A DNA stretch of 30,000 bases from contig KV908339.1 of NCBI GenBank assembly GCA_002005505.1, positions 1,201,528 through 1,231,527 on the forward strand, read 5' to 3'. Position numbers and translations under genes: made by a program. The notes below the pieces were generated by a model that was given only the letters and a program-made list of their open reading frames with translations, did no database searches and was not told the DNA's origin. Every line of letters starts with the position of its first letter. The first letter of the stretch is position 1. This stretch comes from Botryococcus braunii (Eukaryota > Chlorophyta > Trebouxiophyceae). Below are positions 1 to 12,632 of this stretch, piece after piece.

Positions 1-248
1 GATGAATCAGTAAGAATACCGGGGTGAAAAGGTTCATTCTGAAGTGGCAAAGGAGATTCTCTTTCTCTGCATCATTGTGAGTTGCTGTTTGCAACTTGCA
101 GAAGTGACCATTGCTGACACTGGTGCTCGACAAGTGTATCTGCTTGGTTGGGGAAGAGGCCAGCTGGAACGAGTTTGGTCTTTTTTGTGTCGTCGTCGAT
201 TGGGCCAGTGAGCCACGCTTGCTGACAGGATCCAACTGGTGTGTGCAG

Positions 249-2908
<2,660 letters not shown>

Positions 2909-3830
2909 CAGCGAGAGCCATAACCACTAACAGCTGCCCTCCTTGTATTGCCTGATAGAGCTTGTTCTGACTTCGGCATGAGAGGAGGAACTCCCCAGAA
3001 GAATCGGCTTCTGTACAGACCTTTGGGCCTCGGCTCGAGGTCGGAGGCTCCATCGAGGATCGACAGAGGCTTGGTATTGTTAATATGAGGGCTCGCACCC
3101 AGTGTGACTGGTTGGAAGTGGGCAATGTTTTGGGGGGCGGAGGGGGGGGTGGGGGGAGTTTGGCTGCTGACACGTGAGCTGAAGTTTCCCGGAGCCGCCA
3201 ACGATGAGGGCATAATGCCTCACTAGCGGGTGGGCCATTGCCCTGCAACAAAGGAGTTTAGCTACTGCAGAAGACTGTGTGAGGAGGGTGACAGTTGAGG
3301 ATGGAGCAACGAGACGTGAAGGAATGCAAGTCGCGAAGCACTTGAAGCCGTACAACATTTAGGAGGTGGTTGGTTGTACTCAAAGAAGTCCGTTCTCGGT
3401 CGCGAAGGGCGAGTTGAGGAATGGTGATGCGGAAGACAATTCAATTAAGGCAGGCACACTTGCGCAAAGTCCTAGAGCTCAGCTTGCAAAATGGGGCACA
3501 GGAGCCGTGGGCACGGTCCTGAGAGGGGCACAACACTGTGTCGCTTACTTTGGCCTCTAAAGTTCCTGGTGAAGAGTCTTCACAGGTACAAAGTCTTAAC
3601 CAGTTAAGACTCTCAGCCGGTATGATTTGTCTTAGACACAATTGCTGAACGATGGAAACCCCAAATGCTCGGTCTTGGCCGAAAGTCCCGTGGGTATTGG
3701 CTTTGACGCCTTCGTTGGGGCTGCGTTTGGAGAAGCGTCTCTAATGCAATCGTTCAGGCTCAAACAATTGTTGTGCAATGGGCTTTTCTGTGGGGGCCCG
3801 TTGGATTTTGTGTGAACCCCACATTCTGGA

Positions 3831-3870
3831 ATTTCTTACCGTTTAAGAGGCCTCTTAAACGGTAAGGAAT
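3831..3870. repeat. Perfect 32-bp palindrome, 40 bp with one mismatch pair
   Basis: The 16-base arm cttaccgtttaagagg at 3835-3850 is followed without spacer by its exact reverse complement (3851-3866). Symmetry extends to 3831-3870 with one mismatch. A further direct copy of 'cgtttaagagg' follows near 3884, and the two flanks 'atacataatatgaacc' and 'atacatcatattaaacc' are also repeats of each other. This may be a cruciform-forming site or the remnant of a small inverted-repeat transposon. Confidence 0.9.
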
Positions 3871-4058
3871 ACATAATATGAACCCGTTTAAGAGGGATAC
3901 ATCATATTAAACCGAAGGGAACACAGCCCCTTCCTCTAATTCCCCCACGCAAGCCCTTGGGCCCGCCAGGCCTCCCTTACACAAGTCGTCAACACTGTTG
4001 TGGTTGCATAGCTTGCTGTGTCCCTTTTGGGGGGCGGGGGGGTGGACGATGCCCAAGA

Positions 4059-4225
4059 AGGCCAGGAGCTGGCAGTTCTGCGAGCTGGAGTGCTCGCCCT
4101 ACGGAATCAAGAGCCCAGCGGTTGTTGGGCTACTAATGCAGGCCAGGGCCAGTGACGATGACCAGCTGTACATTTTTGTGGCCTTAATCACGTTGGGATT
4201 CACATGTGTAAAGACATGTACGTGA
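4059..4225 (+). other. Possible exon or exon remnant with a DDDQ motif
   Basis: An open frame reads YGIKSPAVVGLLMQ then ARASDDDQLYIF before stopping at 4223-4225. A DDDQ followed by a hydrophobic strand, after a small-residue/hydrophobic stretch, is reminiscent of PLOD/GT25-type glycosyltransferase domains. A second short frame at about 4306-4398, bounded by AG and GTGAGG, reads NGSCMGSPFKLVQLMQSMTG, a similar pattern. Neither can be tied to a complete gene, so I do not assign a function. Confidence 0.18.
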
Positions 4226-5705
4226 GGATCCACTCAAGTGGGCGGTAGAAATGTAGAAGTTGCCAAAGAACGGAAGTCTGTGCTCTGCACATTTCAGATT
4301 TTCAACGTGCCGGTGTTGTGGACTGTTTCATGGGAATGAACGGCTCTTGCATGGGATCCCCCTTCAAGCTAGTCCAGCTGATGCAGTCTATGACTGGTGA
4401 GGGAACGAAGGTAGAAAGTCAGCATGTATGACACCTGGTTTACGGATTAATATAATATATATTATAGTATACTTTTGTCTTATTAACAAGTGGGGCACGA
4501 AGTCACTGGTGAGTGGCAGTGTACGGTAGAACAGTGAGACAGTTCAGACTAGAGATTTAAGGCTGGGGAGGTCTGAGCGCCCCCCCCCCCCCGGGGGGGT
4601 GATTGCTGCCGGACTCACAATTGAAATCCCGGTCAACGGTGTGGGTCGTATAGGTGCATCGGCACCTGGAGGTAATGCATGTGCTGGCACGTGCCTCAAC
4701 TCCCTGGTGCTGCACGTGCTGGCCTTTGGCATCCCTCAGATCTCTCTAGGGGGAAGCTGAACGTTAGCTGGGACTGCCTTGCGCTCCATGTGCTGGCCCT
4801 GCGAAAGAGGCTTATTATTTTAGAATATGACTTTGAGAGCAGGATTTTCTCCATAGGTAGGGCAGAGAGGAGCCAGGATCGAAGCGCTTCTCGTCAGTCA
4901 TTCTTGGGTTCTGTTCAGTCACTAGCCAAGCTAAGCGTGTGCATCGACCGGCACAATTGGGAAAATAGTGGATGCAGAAGGGTGCCTTAGCTGGTTTGTG
5001 CATGTGCCCCGTCTCATCTTTTTGAAGCTGCAGATTAGCCAGCATAAGTAGCTTCCTATACAGAGGAAAAGGTGTGGGTGTTTATCCCAGTGGTACCTAT
5101 ACAGAGTCAGAGCGGTACAAGGGCACCGTGATGCGCCACATACGCTGGCGCTCCGCCCATGGGGGCAGTACAGCATTACATTACCCACAGACAATGTTAT
5201 ACTGTTAGCGCAGACGGTGCAGGCGCACGAATTCAATGCAGCTTGATACAGCATTTTGCATCGTGTTCGGCGGGCAGGGTGAGGAATGGGTTCTCATGAG
5301 AACCGCTTCGTTCAGGGCCGGCTGCCAATTTTTGCGGGGCCTGCATTTAGCAGGTAGAAGTGGATCTAGAACAGCAGGAGGCTCAAGAAGTGACCGACGT
5401 GGATGAAGCAGAGCGAATTTGCCTTTACGCATTTTTGGATTTCAGTTTGATAATTAGTACAGCCAAGACAATGTACAAACCCTAAGTACAGCTAAGCAGT
5501 ACTTACTTGTCAGGCATAAACGCTAGGAGCGATCGATGTATAACCCCTAAATGCCATGTCCTGGAAATGTTTTATCTAATCGCTACAGATAGCAAGAGGA
5601 AGGTCAGGCCAAGACGCGTGAAGGCCTAGGCCTTTTCAGATTGTCTCCTGTAAAAACCTCGCCATGAGGTTCCCGAGAGCAGAGTGAGGAGTGATCGGAG
5701 CATAT

Positions 5706-6393
5706 TGTTAGGTTATGGGCATTCGGCATCACCTGTAAGCAAGCAGACAGGTCGTAAGTGTCCCTCCAGCTACAGTCCTTGACGACTTTCTGCTATTAGA
5801 CACATGCACTGAATGAACAAGACTAGCATCCTTATGTGCCCAGCATCTTTCCATTCCAGTTCGTTACATGAAGGTCTGTCAATAAGCTAACTCTCCATAA
5901 ATAAGACTCTTGACGGCTACGAGCAAGTACCTTCTTATACTCAATCCAGCCTCTGTCCCTTAGCTGTTTGGGAGGCTGGATTGTACACTAAGATGGTTCA
6001 CTTGCACTGCAGCGACCAGACATGAACACAATACCACTAAACACCAAGAGTCACCGCACCTGTAAGCAAGCAGACAGGTCGTAAGTGTCCCTCCAGCTAC
6101 AGTCCTTGACGACTGTCTGCTAATAGACACATGCACCGAATGAACAAGACCAGCATCCTTATGTGCCCAGCATCTTTCCATTCCAATTACTCGCCTGTGC
6201 GATGATCGCTACTTTAATAGTCCTTTCACACTAACGCATGATCTAGATCATATTGGAACTCATGTTCGAAAGCGTCCACATTCTACCGTGTCCCAAGGTA
6301 CCTTATGTTCTCAATGGACCCACATCCTAATAGTGTACATGTGAAGATCACCTAAAGCAAAAGGCATTCAATAATAATGTTTATAACTCAACA
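5706..6393 (-). mobile_element. Solo LTR of the same copia family, with an internal partial duplication
   Basis: The element starts tgttaggttatgggc and ends actcaaca, matching the ends of the 370-bp LTRs of the neighbouring copia element. It is flanked by a 5-bp duplication, catat, at 5701-5705 and 6394-6398. The part beginning 'cctgtaagcaagcagacagg' occurs twice, near 5733 and near 6059. Each copy runs about 130 bp. About 190 bp of unrelated sequence separates them, containing an aatccagcct/aggctggatt inverted repeat. No coding part is present. Many substitutions against the intact LTRs mark it as older or from a subfamily. Confidence 0.82.
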
Positions 6394-6398
6394 CATAT

Positions 6399-6601
6399 CA
6401 GTACCGTCTGCCTGCAAAAATCTGCCCGGAGGATAAGTGGATCGATGGCACCTAAATCGAAGACGCGCAGGATCCAACAAAGGACGCACACGTATGAAGC
6501 GGTGCTCATGACCCACTGTTTTCATGCCACGCATCATGTGCCACATGTCACAATGATGGTACAGTGGGCAACTCCTTGGCGATGCCCTGCGATTAGGGGC
6601 T
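6399..6601. other. Spacer between the solo LTR and the intact copia element
   Basis: No gene is seen. Bases 6480-6520 resemble 28207-28248 (aaggac-cacacgtat, then ggtgctcat), so part of it belongs to a dispersed repeat. Confidence 0.5.
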
Positions 6602-6606
6602 GACTT
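6602..6606. repeat. Target-site duplication, left copy (gactt)
   Basis: The five bases gactt immediately precede the LTR start TGTAAAAGG. The identical gactt follows the other LTR at 13016-13020. A 5-bp duplication is the size usual for copia integrases. Confidence 0.93.
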
Positions 6607-6976
6607 TGTAAAAGGTTATGGGCAGTGGCGTATCCTGTAAGCAAGCAGACAGGTCGTAAGTTCGTGCCTCTCCAGCTACAGTCCTTGACGACTGTCTGCT
6701 CTTTTAGACACATGCAACTGCATGAACAAGACTGGCATCCTTATGTGCCCAGTATCTTTCCAAACCAGTTGCTCGACTATGCGGTGATCGCAGCTTTAAT
6801 AGTCCTTTCACGCTAACGCGTAATCTAAATCAGATTGTACCTTACGTTCGAAATAGACCTCATCCGAACGTGTCTTGAGGTACCTTATGTGGATAGTGGA
6901 CCCGTATCCTAATAATGTACATTTGAAGATCACCTAAAGCACAAGGCATTCTATAATGTATGTTCACAACTCAACA
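6607..6976 (-). repeat. 3' LTR of the copia element
   Basis: 370 bp, TG...CA on the + strand. It is nearly identical to 12646-13015. It contains two 'gtacctta' sites, and the motif recurs inside the element's coding region. Confidence 0.96.
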
Positions 6977-6989
6977 CTTCCCCTTGCCT
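6977..6989 (-). promoter_or_regulatory. Polypurine tract of the copia element
   Basis: Directly inside the 3' LTR, the - strand reads AGGCAAGGGGAAG. A purine run at this place primes plus-strand DNA synthesis in LTR retrotransposons. Confidence 0.8.
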
Positions 6990-6996
6990 GCATGCT

Positions 6997-9900
6997 TTAT
7001 GTGTATCTTCTCAAACCTAGTGAATCACGATGACCAACAAACACGGGCTTAGCAAGTGGCTTGGTCATAATGTCAGCCACATTTCGAGCAGATTCTACAT
7101 AGAGGATATCTACCTGCCCAAGTGCCATAGCTTCCCTAGCATAGTGGAAGCTTACTGCAACATGCTTTGTGAATTTGGAATAAAGGGGGTTCCGTAAATT
7201 GGAAATGCATCCTTGGTTGTCACAGAAAAATTTGACTCTCCAAGGTGCAGCTCCAATCTCTTCCAAGAAGCCCCTAAGCCAGTTGGCTTCCTTCACAATA
7301 TGGCCGGCTGCCATAAACTCGGCTTGCACAGTTGAGGTAGCAACTGAGCTCTGCTTCTTGCTTCCCCAAACCACGGCACTACCATAGACTGATAGAACAT
7401 AGCCAGTGGTGGAATACCTGTGGTCCAGGTCGCCAGCATAGTCGGCATCAACATAGCCTTCTAGCTCAGGCCCCTTTCCACCCAGAGTAAGAGCTAATTC
7501 TCTCGTATCTCTCAAGTACTTCAGCACTCGAATGGCCTCATTCCAGTGTGAGGTAGTGGGTGTCATTCTATACCTTGACAACACTCCAACCGCCTGAGAA
7601 ATGTCAGGCCGGGTCGTATTGGCAATATATAGCAACGATCCAATCAACTCACAGTACCGATGACCAGGTGGCAGTGGGGTACCTGCCCCATGTGACAAAC
7701 CATCTGAGGACTCGGGTCTGCTGCTAGCCACGAAGTCCTTGGACATGGGGGTATCAACCACACGCCCATCATCAGCAACCCCAAACTTTTCCACAAGAGC
7801 ATCAATCTTGGGAGTGCAACTCATGGAAATAGTGCTCTGAACTCTATTGCGTAGGACCTGACACCCCAGGAAATCATTCACCTCTCCCAAATCATGGATG
7901 GTGAAGTCCTTCTTCAACAACTCTTTCCCCCACTCAATCTCTGCAACCAATCTGGCAACTATGAGAAGATCATCAACATAAACAAGAATAAAGGACAGGT
8001 TGCCATCAGGGGCCCTCCTGATGTATACACCCGCATCACTCTTGCACACACTATACCCCATCACGCTCAACTTGTCGGTCAAGGTCTTGTGCCAAGCCCG
8101 TGGGGCTTGTTTTAGACCGTATAGTGCCTTCCTGAGCTTGCACACAACCCTCGTGTTGCCATTCTCAAATCCTGGTGGTTGGGTCACATAGACCTCTTCC
8201 TCCAACTCTCCATTGAGAAAAGCCGTCTTGATATCCACTTGGTGGATCTCAAGATTCTGTGTGGCAGCCACTGCCAGCACAGCCCTCCTTGCCCCATAGC
8301 TGCTGGTGGGTGCAAATACCTCCCCAACATCTATCCCAGGGATCTGTCTACACCCTTGGGCAACTAACCTCGCTTTAAAGCGAGTAACATTCCCATGTGC
8401 ATCAATTTTAGTGGAGAATATCCAATGGACAGGAATAACTTTTTGTCCATGTGGTCTGTCCACATACTCTAGAACCTCATGGGTATCAAGGGAATCCATC
8501 TCTTCCCTCATTGCTTGTTGCCAAAAATCCCACTGAGGGGAGCATTGGGCTTCCCTCAGGTTAGATGGCACGTGAACCTTTCCCAGCTTGACATAAGGTA
8601 CATTTTGTACCTTATGCTGAGACTCTGCAGTACTGTCAGCACTCCTGGGACTGTTGTCTTTTATATTCCTCTGATCCTGGTTCCCAGAATAAGGTACATT
8701 TTGTACCTTATGTTGAGATCCTGCAGTACAGCCAGAACTGCCAGAGCCCTCCCCAACTCTCTCTCTTGAACTGCCAGACTCATGCGCTCCACCATTACAA
8801 TCTCTCACCTTTCTCAATGCAGGTGGAAGCAGCAGCTCTCTCTCTCTCCTGGACTCACACCTAGGTACACTACTCTGACTTTCCTGAGCTGCGCCTACTG
8901 TGTCAGGCTGCACCCCATAAGCATGACTGGTTCCCAGCTCAACTTGGCTACGTGCTTCCCCTGCTGCTGGCACTTCTAGCCCACTACTCTTCTCGCTAAC
9001 ATCTTCTCCAAGCATAGCCTCCCCTGTCTCAACCTGCCTCTGCAAATCAGGGAGACCTACCGAGGGTGGCTCACTCACAAGTACCTGGCCTGAGCCAGGG
9101 TCATGCATGGGGACCCCTACTGAGTCCCTCCTAGCCCGGCGCTGTTCATAACGCTGATCCCTTGTGAGGGTGGTTCCTGGGGGAAGTCTATGTTGAGACT
9201 TCCCCTGGAACCTGACCCCCTCCTGCATCTTCTGCAGTTTGTCCAGCTGCGAGTGCGCTTCAGCACCCCCCCGAGCTAAATTTTGAAGATGGCCCAGCAC
9301 TGACCATGACTGCTGTGAGGTCTCTGAAGTGGCAGGGGAACCATCTTGGCTGCTGGGGGCTCCAGCCACAGGTCCGACTGAGCTCCTCAGCCTGCTGTGA
9401 TCCTCTGGAGAGCTGGCAGTGGTAGCAGGAGATCCAGTGGGCTTGCACTCCACCACTGGGTCATCCTCTGCTTCCCAAAAATTCACGGGAATGGCTGTTG
9501 GTGAGCTGGGGACATTGGAATTGCCTCCCCTGCCCTGCAAGGACGCTCCTGAGAGCCATTGAGAGGATCCAGGTTGCACCTTAGACATACCCACTCTCTC
9601 CCCTCCTCTCAAATGCTCAAGGAATGTAACATCCCTGCTCTCTTTCCATACACCATTGCCTACGTACACTCTATAGGCCTTGGACTGTGGGCAATACCCA
9701 GTGAACATGCCTGGAATGGTCTTTGGTCCAAATACAGACCGCTGACCTGGGGGAATGTGAACATGTGCCACACAGCCCCATGTGCGCAAGGAAGCAACAT
9801 CAGGCTTTACCCCATAGAACATCTCAGTAGGGGTCAGAGGCCTGCCTGTGGTGGGGCCCACGTTGTACAGCAGGGTGGCAGACTCCAATGCCTCCTTCCA

Positions 9901-12159
9901 CAAGGAAGGGTCTGCTGCAGCGTGCACCAACAGGGTCCTTGTGCGCTCCTTCAGAGTCCGATTCATGCGCTCAGCAAGTCCATTTTGCTGAGGCGTGGAT
10001 GGAGCTGAGGTCTCCATTTTAGTGCCCTGCTGAGCACAAAATTCTTTGAACTGCTGATTCAGAAATTCTGTCCCTCTATCAGATCTCACACACTTCACCA
10101 CTTTCTCATGAAATGTCTGCCAGTACTTCAAGAGCTCAATGAGGGCCTTGGGAATGGCTTCTTTCGACTTCACTGCCAATGAGGCTATCAGATGGGATTT
10201 TTCATCAACAACAGTAACCCAAAAACGCTCTCCCGTGATTGCAGCTGGTGAAATGGGACCCACAGTGTCCACATGCACTCTATCTAACACACTCTCTGCA
10301 GGCCTAGAGGAAGCTGGAAAGGGGGGGCGAGAATGTTTCCCTTGTATACATGACTCACACTGGGGAGAACACTCTGAGCATGGAGCAAGGGACACATTGA
10401 TCCCAGTGACCAGGTCTTCGTTGTCCAACCTTGTCATACTCTTAACCCCAGGATGCCCCAACCTCGCATGCCACAGTAGTCGATCTGTACACACGTGCCC
10501 TTTCCTGGCATGATACGAGGCCACATGAGGACTGGACTGTGGCTGCGCATCATGCTGGCTCTTGACGGGACACACCCATTCTAAAAAAAACAGCCCTCGC
10601 TCTCTGGCTATCTTACCAGACCAGCCTGCTGGGCCTTTCATGGTCGTGTACCCACCTGCACTGTCAGTGAGGAATGATGCTCCATCCTGAATGGCTCCTG
10701 TGACAGAAATCAGATTAGTGTGTGCATTGGGCACACACTGCACATTATGTAGCCAAAACACCTCTTGTCTGGCATTGACCAGACACACAGACCCAGTTGC
10801 AACTATCCCTCCTTTGGCATCAGAAGTGGCCAAATGAAGAGGGAGGGGTTGAGCATGCATGACTGGGTTGTGTAGTAAAGACAGATCATTTACAAGGTGC
10901 ACCGATGCACCACTATCTATCAGCCACGAGGTACTGCAAGCCCCATGAGATGTAGGGGTAAGCACATTTAACGAAACGAACATAGGCTCACCAGCACCTG
11001 GAGGAGGTGGTGGTGGGAGATGCCAGCCTGGGAAGAAGGGGAAGATAGTGGACACAGATCCAGGAGGATGTGAGGTTGACACGGGAGGGCCTCCTCTGGA
11101 CTGGCCAGCATCCCACCAGCTGGCTTGTTGCTGAGGAGCTCCAGTGCCCCACCACGCAGCTGGGCCCGCACTTGCAGCTTGCATTGTGCCACGTAGAGCT
11201 TGCAGCCTCTTCAGTTCCAGGCAATCCCTCCAGAAATGTCCCGTCCCGTTGCAGAAGCGACACGCCAGTTCCTCCTTTGGCCTCCTGCCACGTCCAGACC
11301 CTCGCCCCCTGCCTCCAGCGTTGTGAGCAGAAGGGCCATAGGGGGCCTGACCATCAGCAGGTGCTCCAGCTCCCACTCCTGGTGCTGCTCCAGCGCCCGG
11401 TGCAGCTCCAGCGCCTTGGGGAGGCCCAGGGATTCCACCCTGAGCTGGCACGGCTGCTGCTGCTGCTGCCATAACTGCTGCAGCTGATGCTGTGACTTGC
11501 ACTGACTCTGCCAGCGGGATATCCTGGTACTCCAAGTTCTCAATGGCAGTGAGGATCATCTCCAGCATGTTGTAGGGGTCTGACTTGGCGGAGGTAATTG
11601 CCCAAGCGTCGTTCTGCAAGACTGCAGGTAGTCCCTTATACATATACCTGCAGATCTGGCGGTCGCTCAGCTGATGGTTATTGGCCACCAGGGAGGCGGC
11701 AATACTGATGACTCGGTGGCACCATTCTTGCACTGTCTCTCCCTTTACCATGCCTTGTTTGAGCCCCTTGATCCACTTCTCGTTGATTTCCCTGTCCTTC
11801 CCTCCAGTGCAGCGGTCTGCCATCCACTGAATGAAGTCAAAAGCGCTCCCCCGCTGTTTGACTTCGTCGTGCCACATGGACGGGACAGACTGCAAAATGA
11901 AATGTTTTACTGCTGCGTTCTCTGCGGTCTTAGGCATAGCTGTCTCCAACGCTCCCATTGCTCCTTTTTGCATTGCGCAAGACTCCAGCTCTTCACGCCA
12001 GGCACTGAAATTAGTGCGATCAGCCTTCAGCTGTGTAGACATCTTGGGATTGGAGGAGTTCATCGTGTATGCATACGAGCTGGCTGCAGTGCCTCCAGTG
12101 GTCTGTCCTGACTGTCCAGCTCCTGAGGAGGCCGTGCTGCCTCCTGCTGGTGTTGCCAT
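6997..12159 (-). CDS. Copia Gag-Pol polyprotein (Gag, protease, integrase, reverse transcriptase, RNase H)
   Basis: One uninterrupted frame of 1720 codons whose stop lies 20 bp from the 3' LTR. Gag occupies about residues 1-300, with Ala/Gly/Pro-rich and Arg/Gly-rich parts ahead of a CX2CX4HX4C zinc knuckle (CRFCNGTGHFWRDC, about 300-313). The aspartic protease has DSGA at 415. Integrase has the HARLGH...CESC zinc-binding region and catalytic D631 (HVDTVGP), D694 (SDRGTEF) and E730 (NGLAERMNR), so the last spacing is exactly D-35-E. Reverse transcriptase has FKARLVAQG, the QVDIKTAFLNGELEEEVY segment and YVDD at 1394-1397. RNase H begins near DADYAGD at about 1571. A poorly conserved linker of about 350 residues between integrase and RT contains a 32-residue in-frame tandem duplication beginning SQHKVQNVPY. 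No frameshift separates gag from pol, so Gag excess would have to come from processing or another mechanism. Confidence 0.97.
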   Translation of the reverse strand: MATPAGGSTASSGAGQSGQTTGGTAASSYAYTMNSSNPKMSTQLKADRTNFSAWREELESCAMQKGAMGALETAMPKTAENAAVKHFILQSVPSMWHDEVKQRGSAFDFIQWMADRCTGGKDREINEKWIKGLKQGMVKGETVQEWCHRVISIAASLVANNHQLSDRQICRYMYKGLPAVLQNDAWAITSAKSDPYNMLEMILTAIENLEYQDIPLAESVQVTASAAAVMAAAAAAVPAQGGIPGPPQGAGAAPGAGAAPGVGAGAPADGQAPYGPSAHNAGGRGRGSGRGRRPKEELACRFCNGTGHFWRDCLELKRLQALRGTMQAASAGPAAWWGTGAPQQQASWWDAGQSRGGPPVSTSHPPGSVSTIFPFFPGWHLPPPPPPGAGEPMFVSLNVLTPTSHGACSTSWLIDSGASVHLVNDLSLLHNPVMHAQPLPLHLATSDAKGGIVATGSVCLVNARQEVFWLHNVQCVPNAHTNLISVTGAIQDGASFLTDSAGGYTTMKGPAGWSGKIARERGLFFLEWVCPVKSQHDAQPQSSPHVASYHARKGHVCTDRLLWHARLGHPGVKSMTRLDNEDLVTGINVSLAPCSECSPQCESCIQGKHSRPPFPASSRPAESVLDRVHVDTVGPISPAAITGERFWVTVVDEKSHLIASLAVKSKEAIPKALIELLKYWQTFHEKVVKCVRSDRGTEFLNQQFKEFCAQQGTKMETSAPSTPQQNGLAERMNRTLKERTRTLLVHAAADPSLWKEALESATLLYNVGPTTGRPLTPTEMFYGVKPDVASLRTWGCVAHVHIPPGQRSVFGPKTIPGMFTGYCPQSKAYRVYVGNGVWKESRDVTFLEHLRGGERVGMSKVQPGSSQWLSGASLQGRGGNSNVPSSPTAIPVNFWEAEDDPVVECKPTGSPATTASSPEDHSRLRSSVGPVAGAPSSQDGSPATSETSQQSWSVLGHLQNLARGGAEAHSQLDKLQKMQEGVRFQGKSQHRLPPGTTLTRDQRYEQRRARRDSVGVPMHDPGSGQVLVSEPPSVGLPDLQRQVETGEAMLGEDVSEKSSGLEVPAAGEARSQVELGTSHAYGVQPDTVGAAQESQSSVPRCESRRERELLLPPALRKVRDCNGGAHESGSSRERVGEGSGSSGCTAGSQHKVQNVPYSGNQDQRNIKDNSPRSADSTAESQHKVQNVPYVKLGKVHVPSNLREAQCSPQWDFWQQAMREEMDSLDTHEVLEYVDRPHGQKVIPVHWIFSTKIDAHGNVTRFKARLVAQGCRQIPGIDVGEVFAPTSSYGARRAVLAVAATQNLEIHQVDIKTAFLNGELEEEVYVTQPPGFENGNTRVVCKLRKALYGLKQAPRAWHKTLTDKLSVMGYSVCKSDAGVYIRRAPDGNLSFILVYVDDLLIVARLVAEIEWGKELLKKDFTIHDLGEVNDFLGCQVLRNRVQSTISMSCTPKIDALVEKFGVADDGRVVDTPMSKDFVASSRPESSDGLSHGAGTPLPPGHRYCELIGSLLYIANTTRPDISQAVGVLSRYRMTPTTSHWNEAIRVLKYLRDTRELALTLGGKGPELEGYVDADYAGDLDHRYSTTGYVLSVYGSAVVWGSKKQSSVATSTVQAEFMAAGHIVKEANWLRGFLEEIGAAPWRVKFFCDNQGCISNLRNPLYSKFTKHVAVSFHYAREAMALGQVDILYVESARNVADIMTKPLAKPVFVGHRDSLGLRRYT
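8595..8786 (-). repeat. 96-bp in-frame tandem duplication inside Gag-Pol
   Basis: The sequence aaggtacattttgtacctta occurs at 8595 and again at 8691, exactly 96 bp (32 codons) apart. The sequence after each copy is also similar (tatgctgagactctgcagt / tatgttgagatcctgcagt). Both copies encode SQHKVQNVPY. Each contains the inverted repeat aaggtac-atttt-gtacctt. Confidence 0.85.
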
Positions 12160-12632
12160 AGTCTCTGTACTGCTGGGATTACTTTCAGAAACCTTGATTT
12201 GGGAACGAGTTTAAGGTCTGGTCATACACTTCACTTGCTCTCACAGCGTTCAGCCTGACACAGCTGGTTTAAGTATACCCTTCCGGCGTGCACCACAGCA
12301 CTTTCAAGTATTCCACCCTTTCGAGGTCTAGCATGTACCCTTAATATGCAAGATATGCAAAATATTCTTCAGCAATTCAATTGCTTGACCACCCGGACCT
12401 ACTGACGGTCTCACGACAACGACGACGGGTGATAATCTCAGGTCACTTCACGGAAAAAAAAAAAAAAACTTCCCAAGATATTGAAGACTCTGTCCGTAGG
12501 CCTTCTGAGTGAATATCCAGTTGTTCCTTTTTTACTTCTTCTTGCCGTCAGGCGAGTCCGTGGAAAACCCAGTACAGATGCATCCGATGATGCCATGCAC
12601 TCCTGTCTGCCCTTGGCTCAGCTGGAAGGGCG
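12160..12632 (-). other. Untranslated leader of the copia element
   Basis: Between the primer-binding site and the Gag-Pol ATG. It has no long frame in the sense direction. It holds an A14-15 run on the + strand near 12453 (T run in the RNA). It may carry packaging or translation signals that cannot be recognised by eye. Confidence 0.6.

Larger units (their letters stand above)
2909..5700. other. Stretch without a secure gene
   Basis: Open frames are short and show no family I recognise. It contains a perfect palindrome (3835-3866), an AT-rich patch (about 4445-4475), a C14G7 run (about 4572-4600) and two or three short stretches that could be isolated or decayed exons (4059-4225, 4306-4398, 5360-5484). 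It presumably also holds the 3' UTR of the GT47 gene. Confidence 0.6.

Noticed and set aside
9559..10513. Several + strand frames of 120-150 codons inside the copia element
   Set aside because: Shadows of the Gag-Pol frame on the opposite strand; no independent motif.
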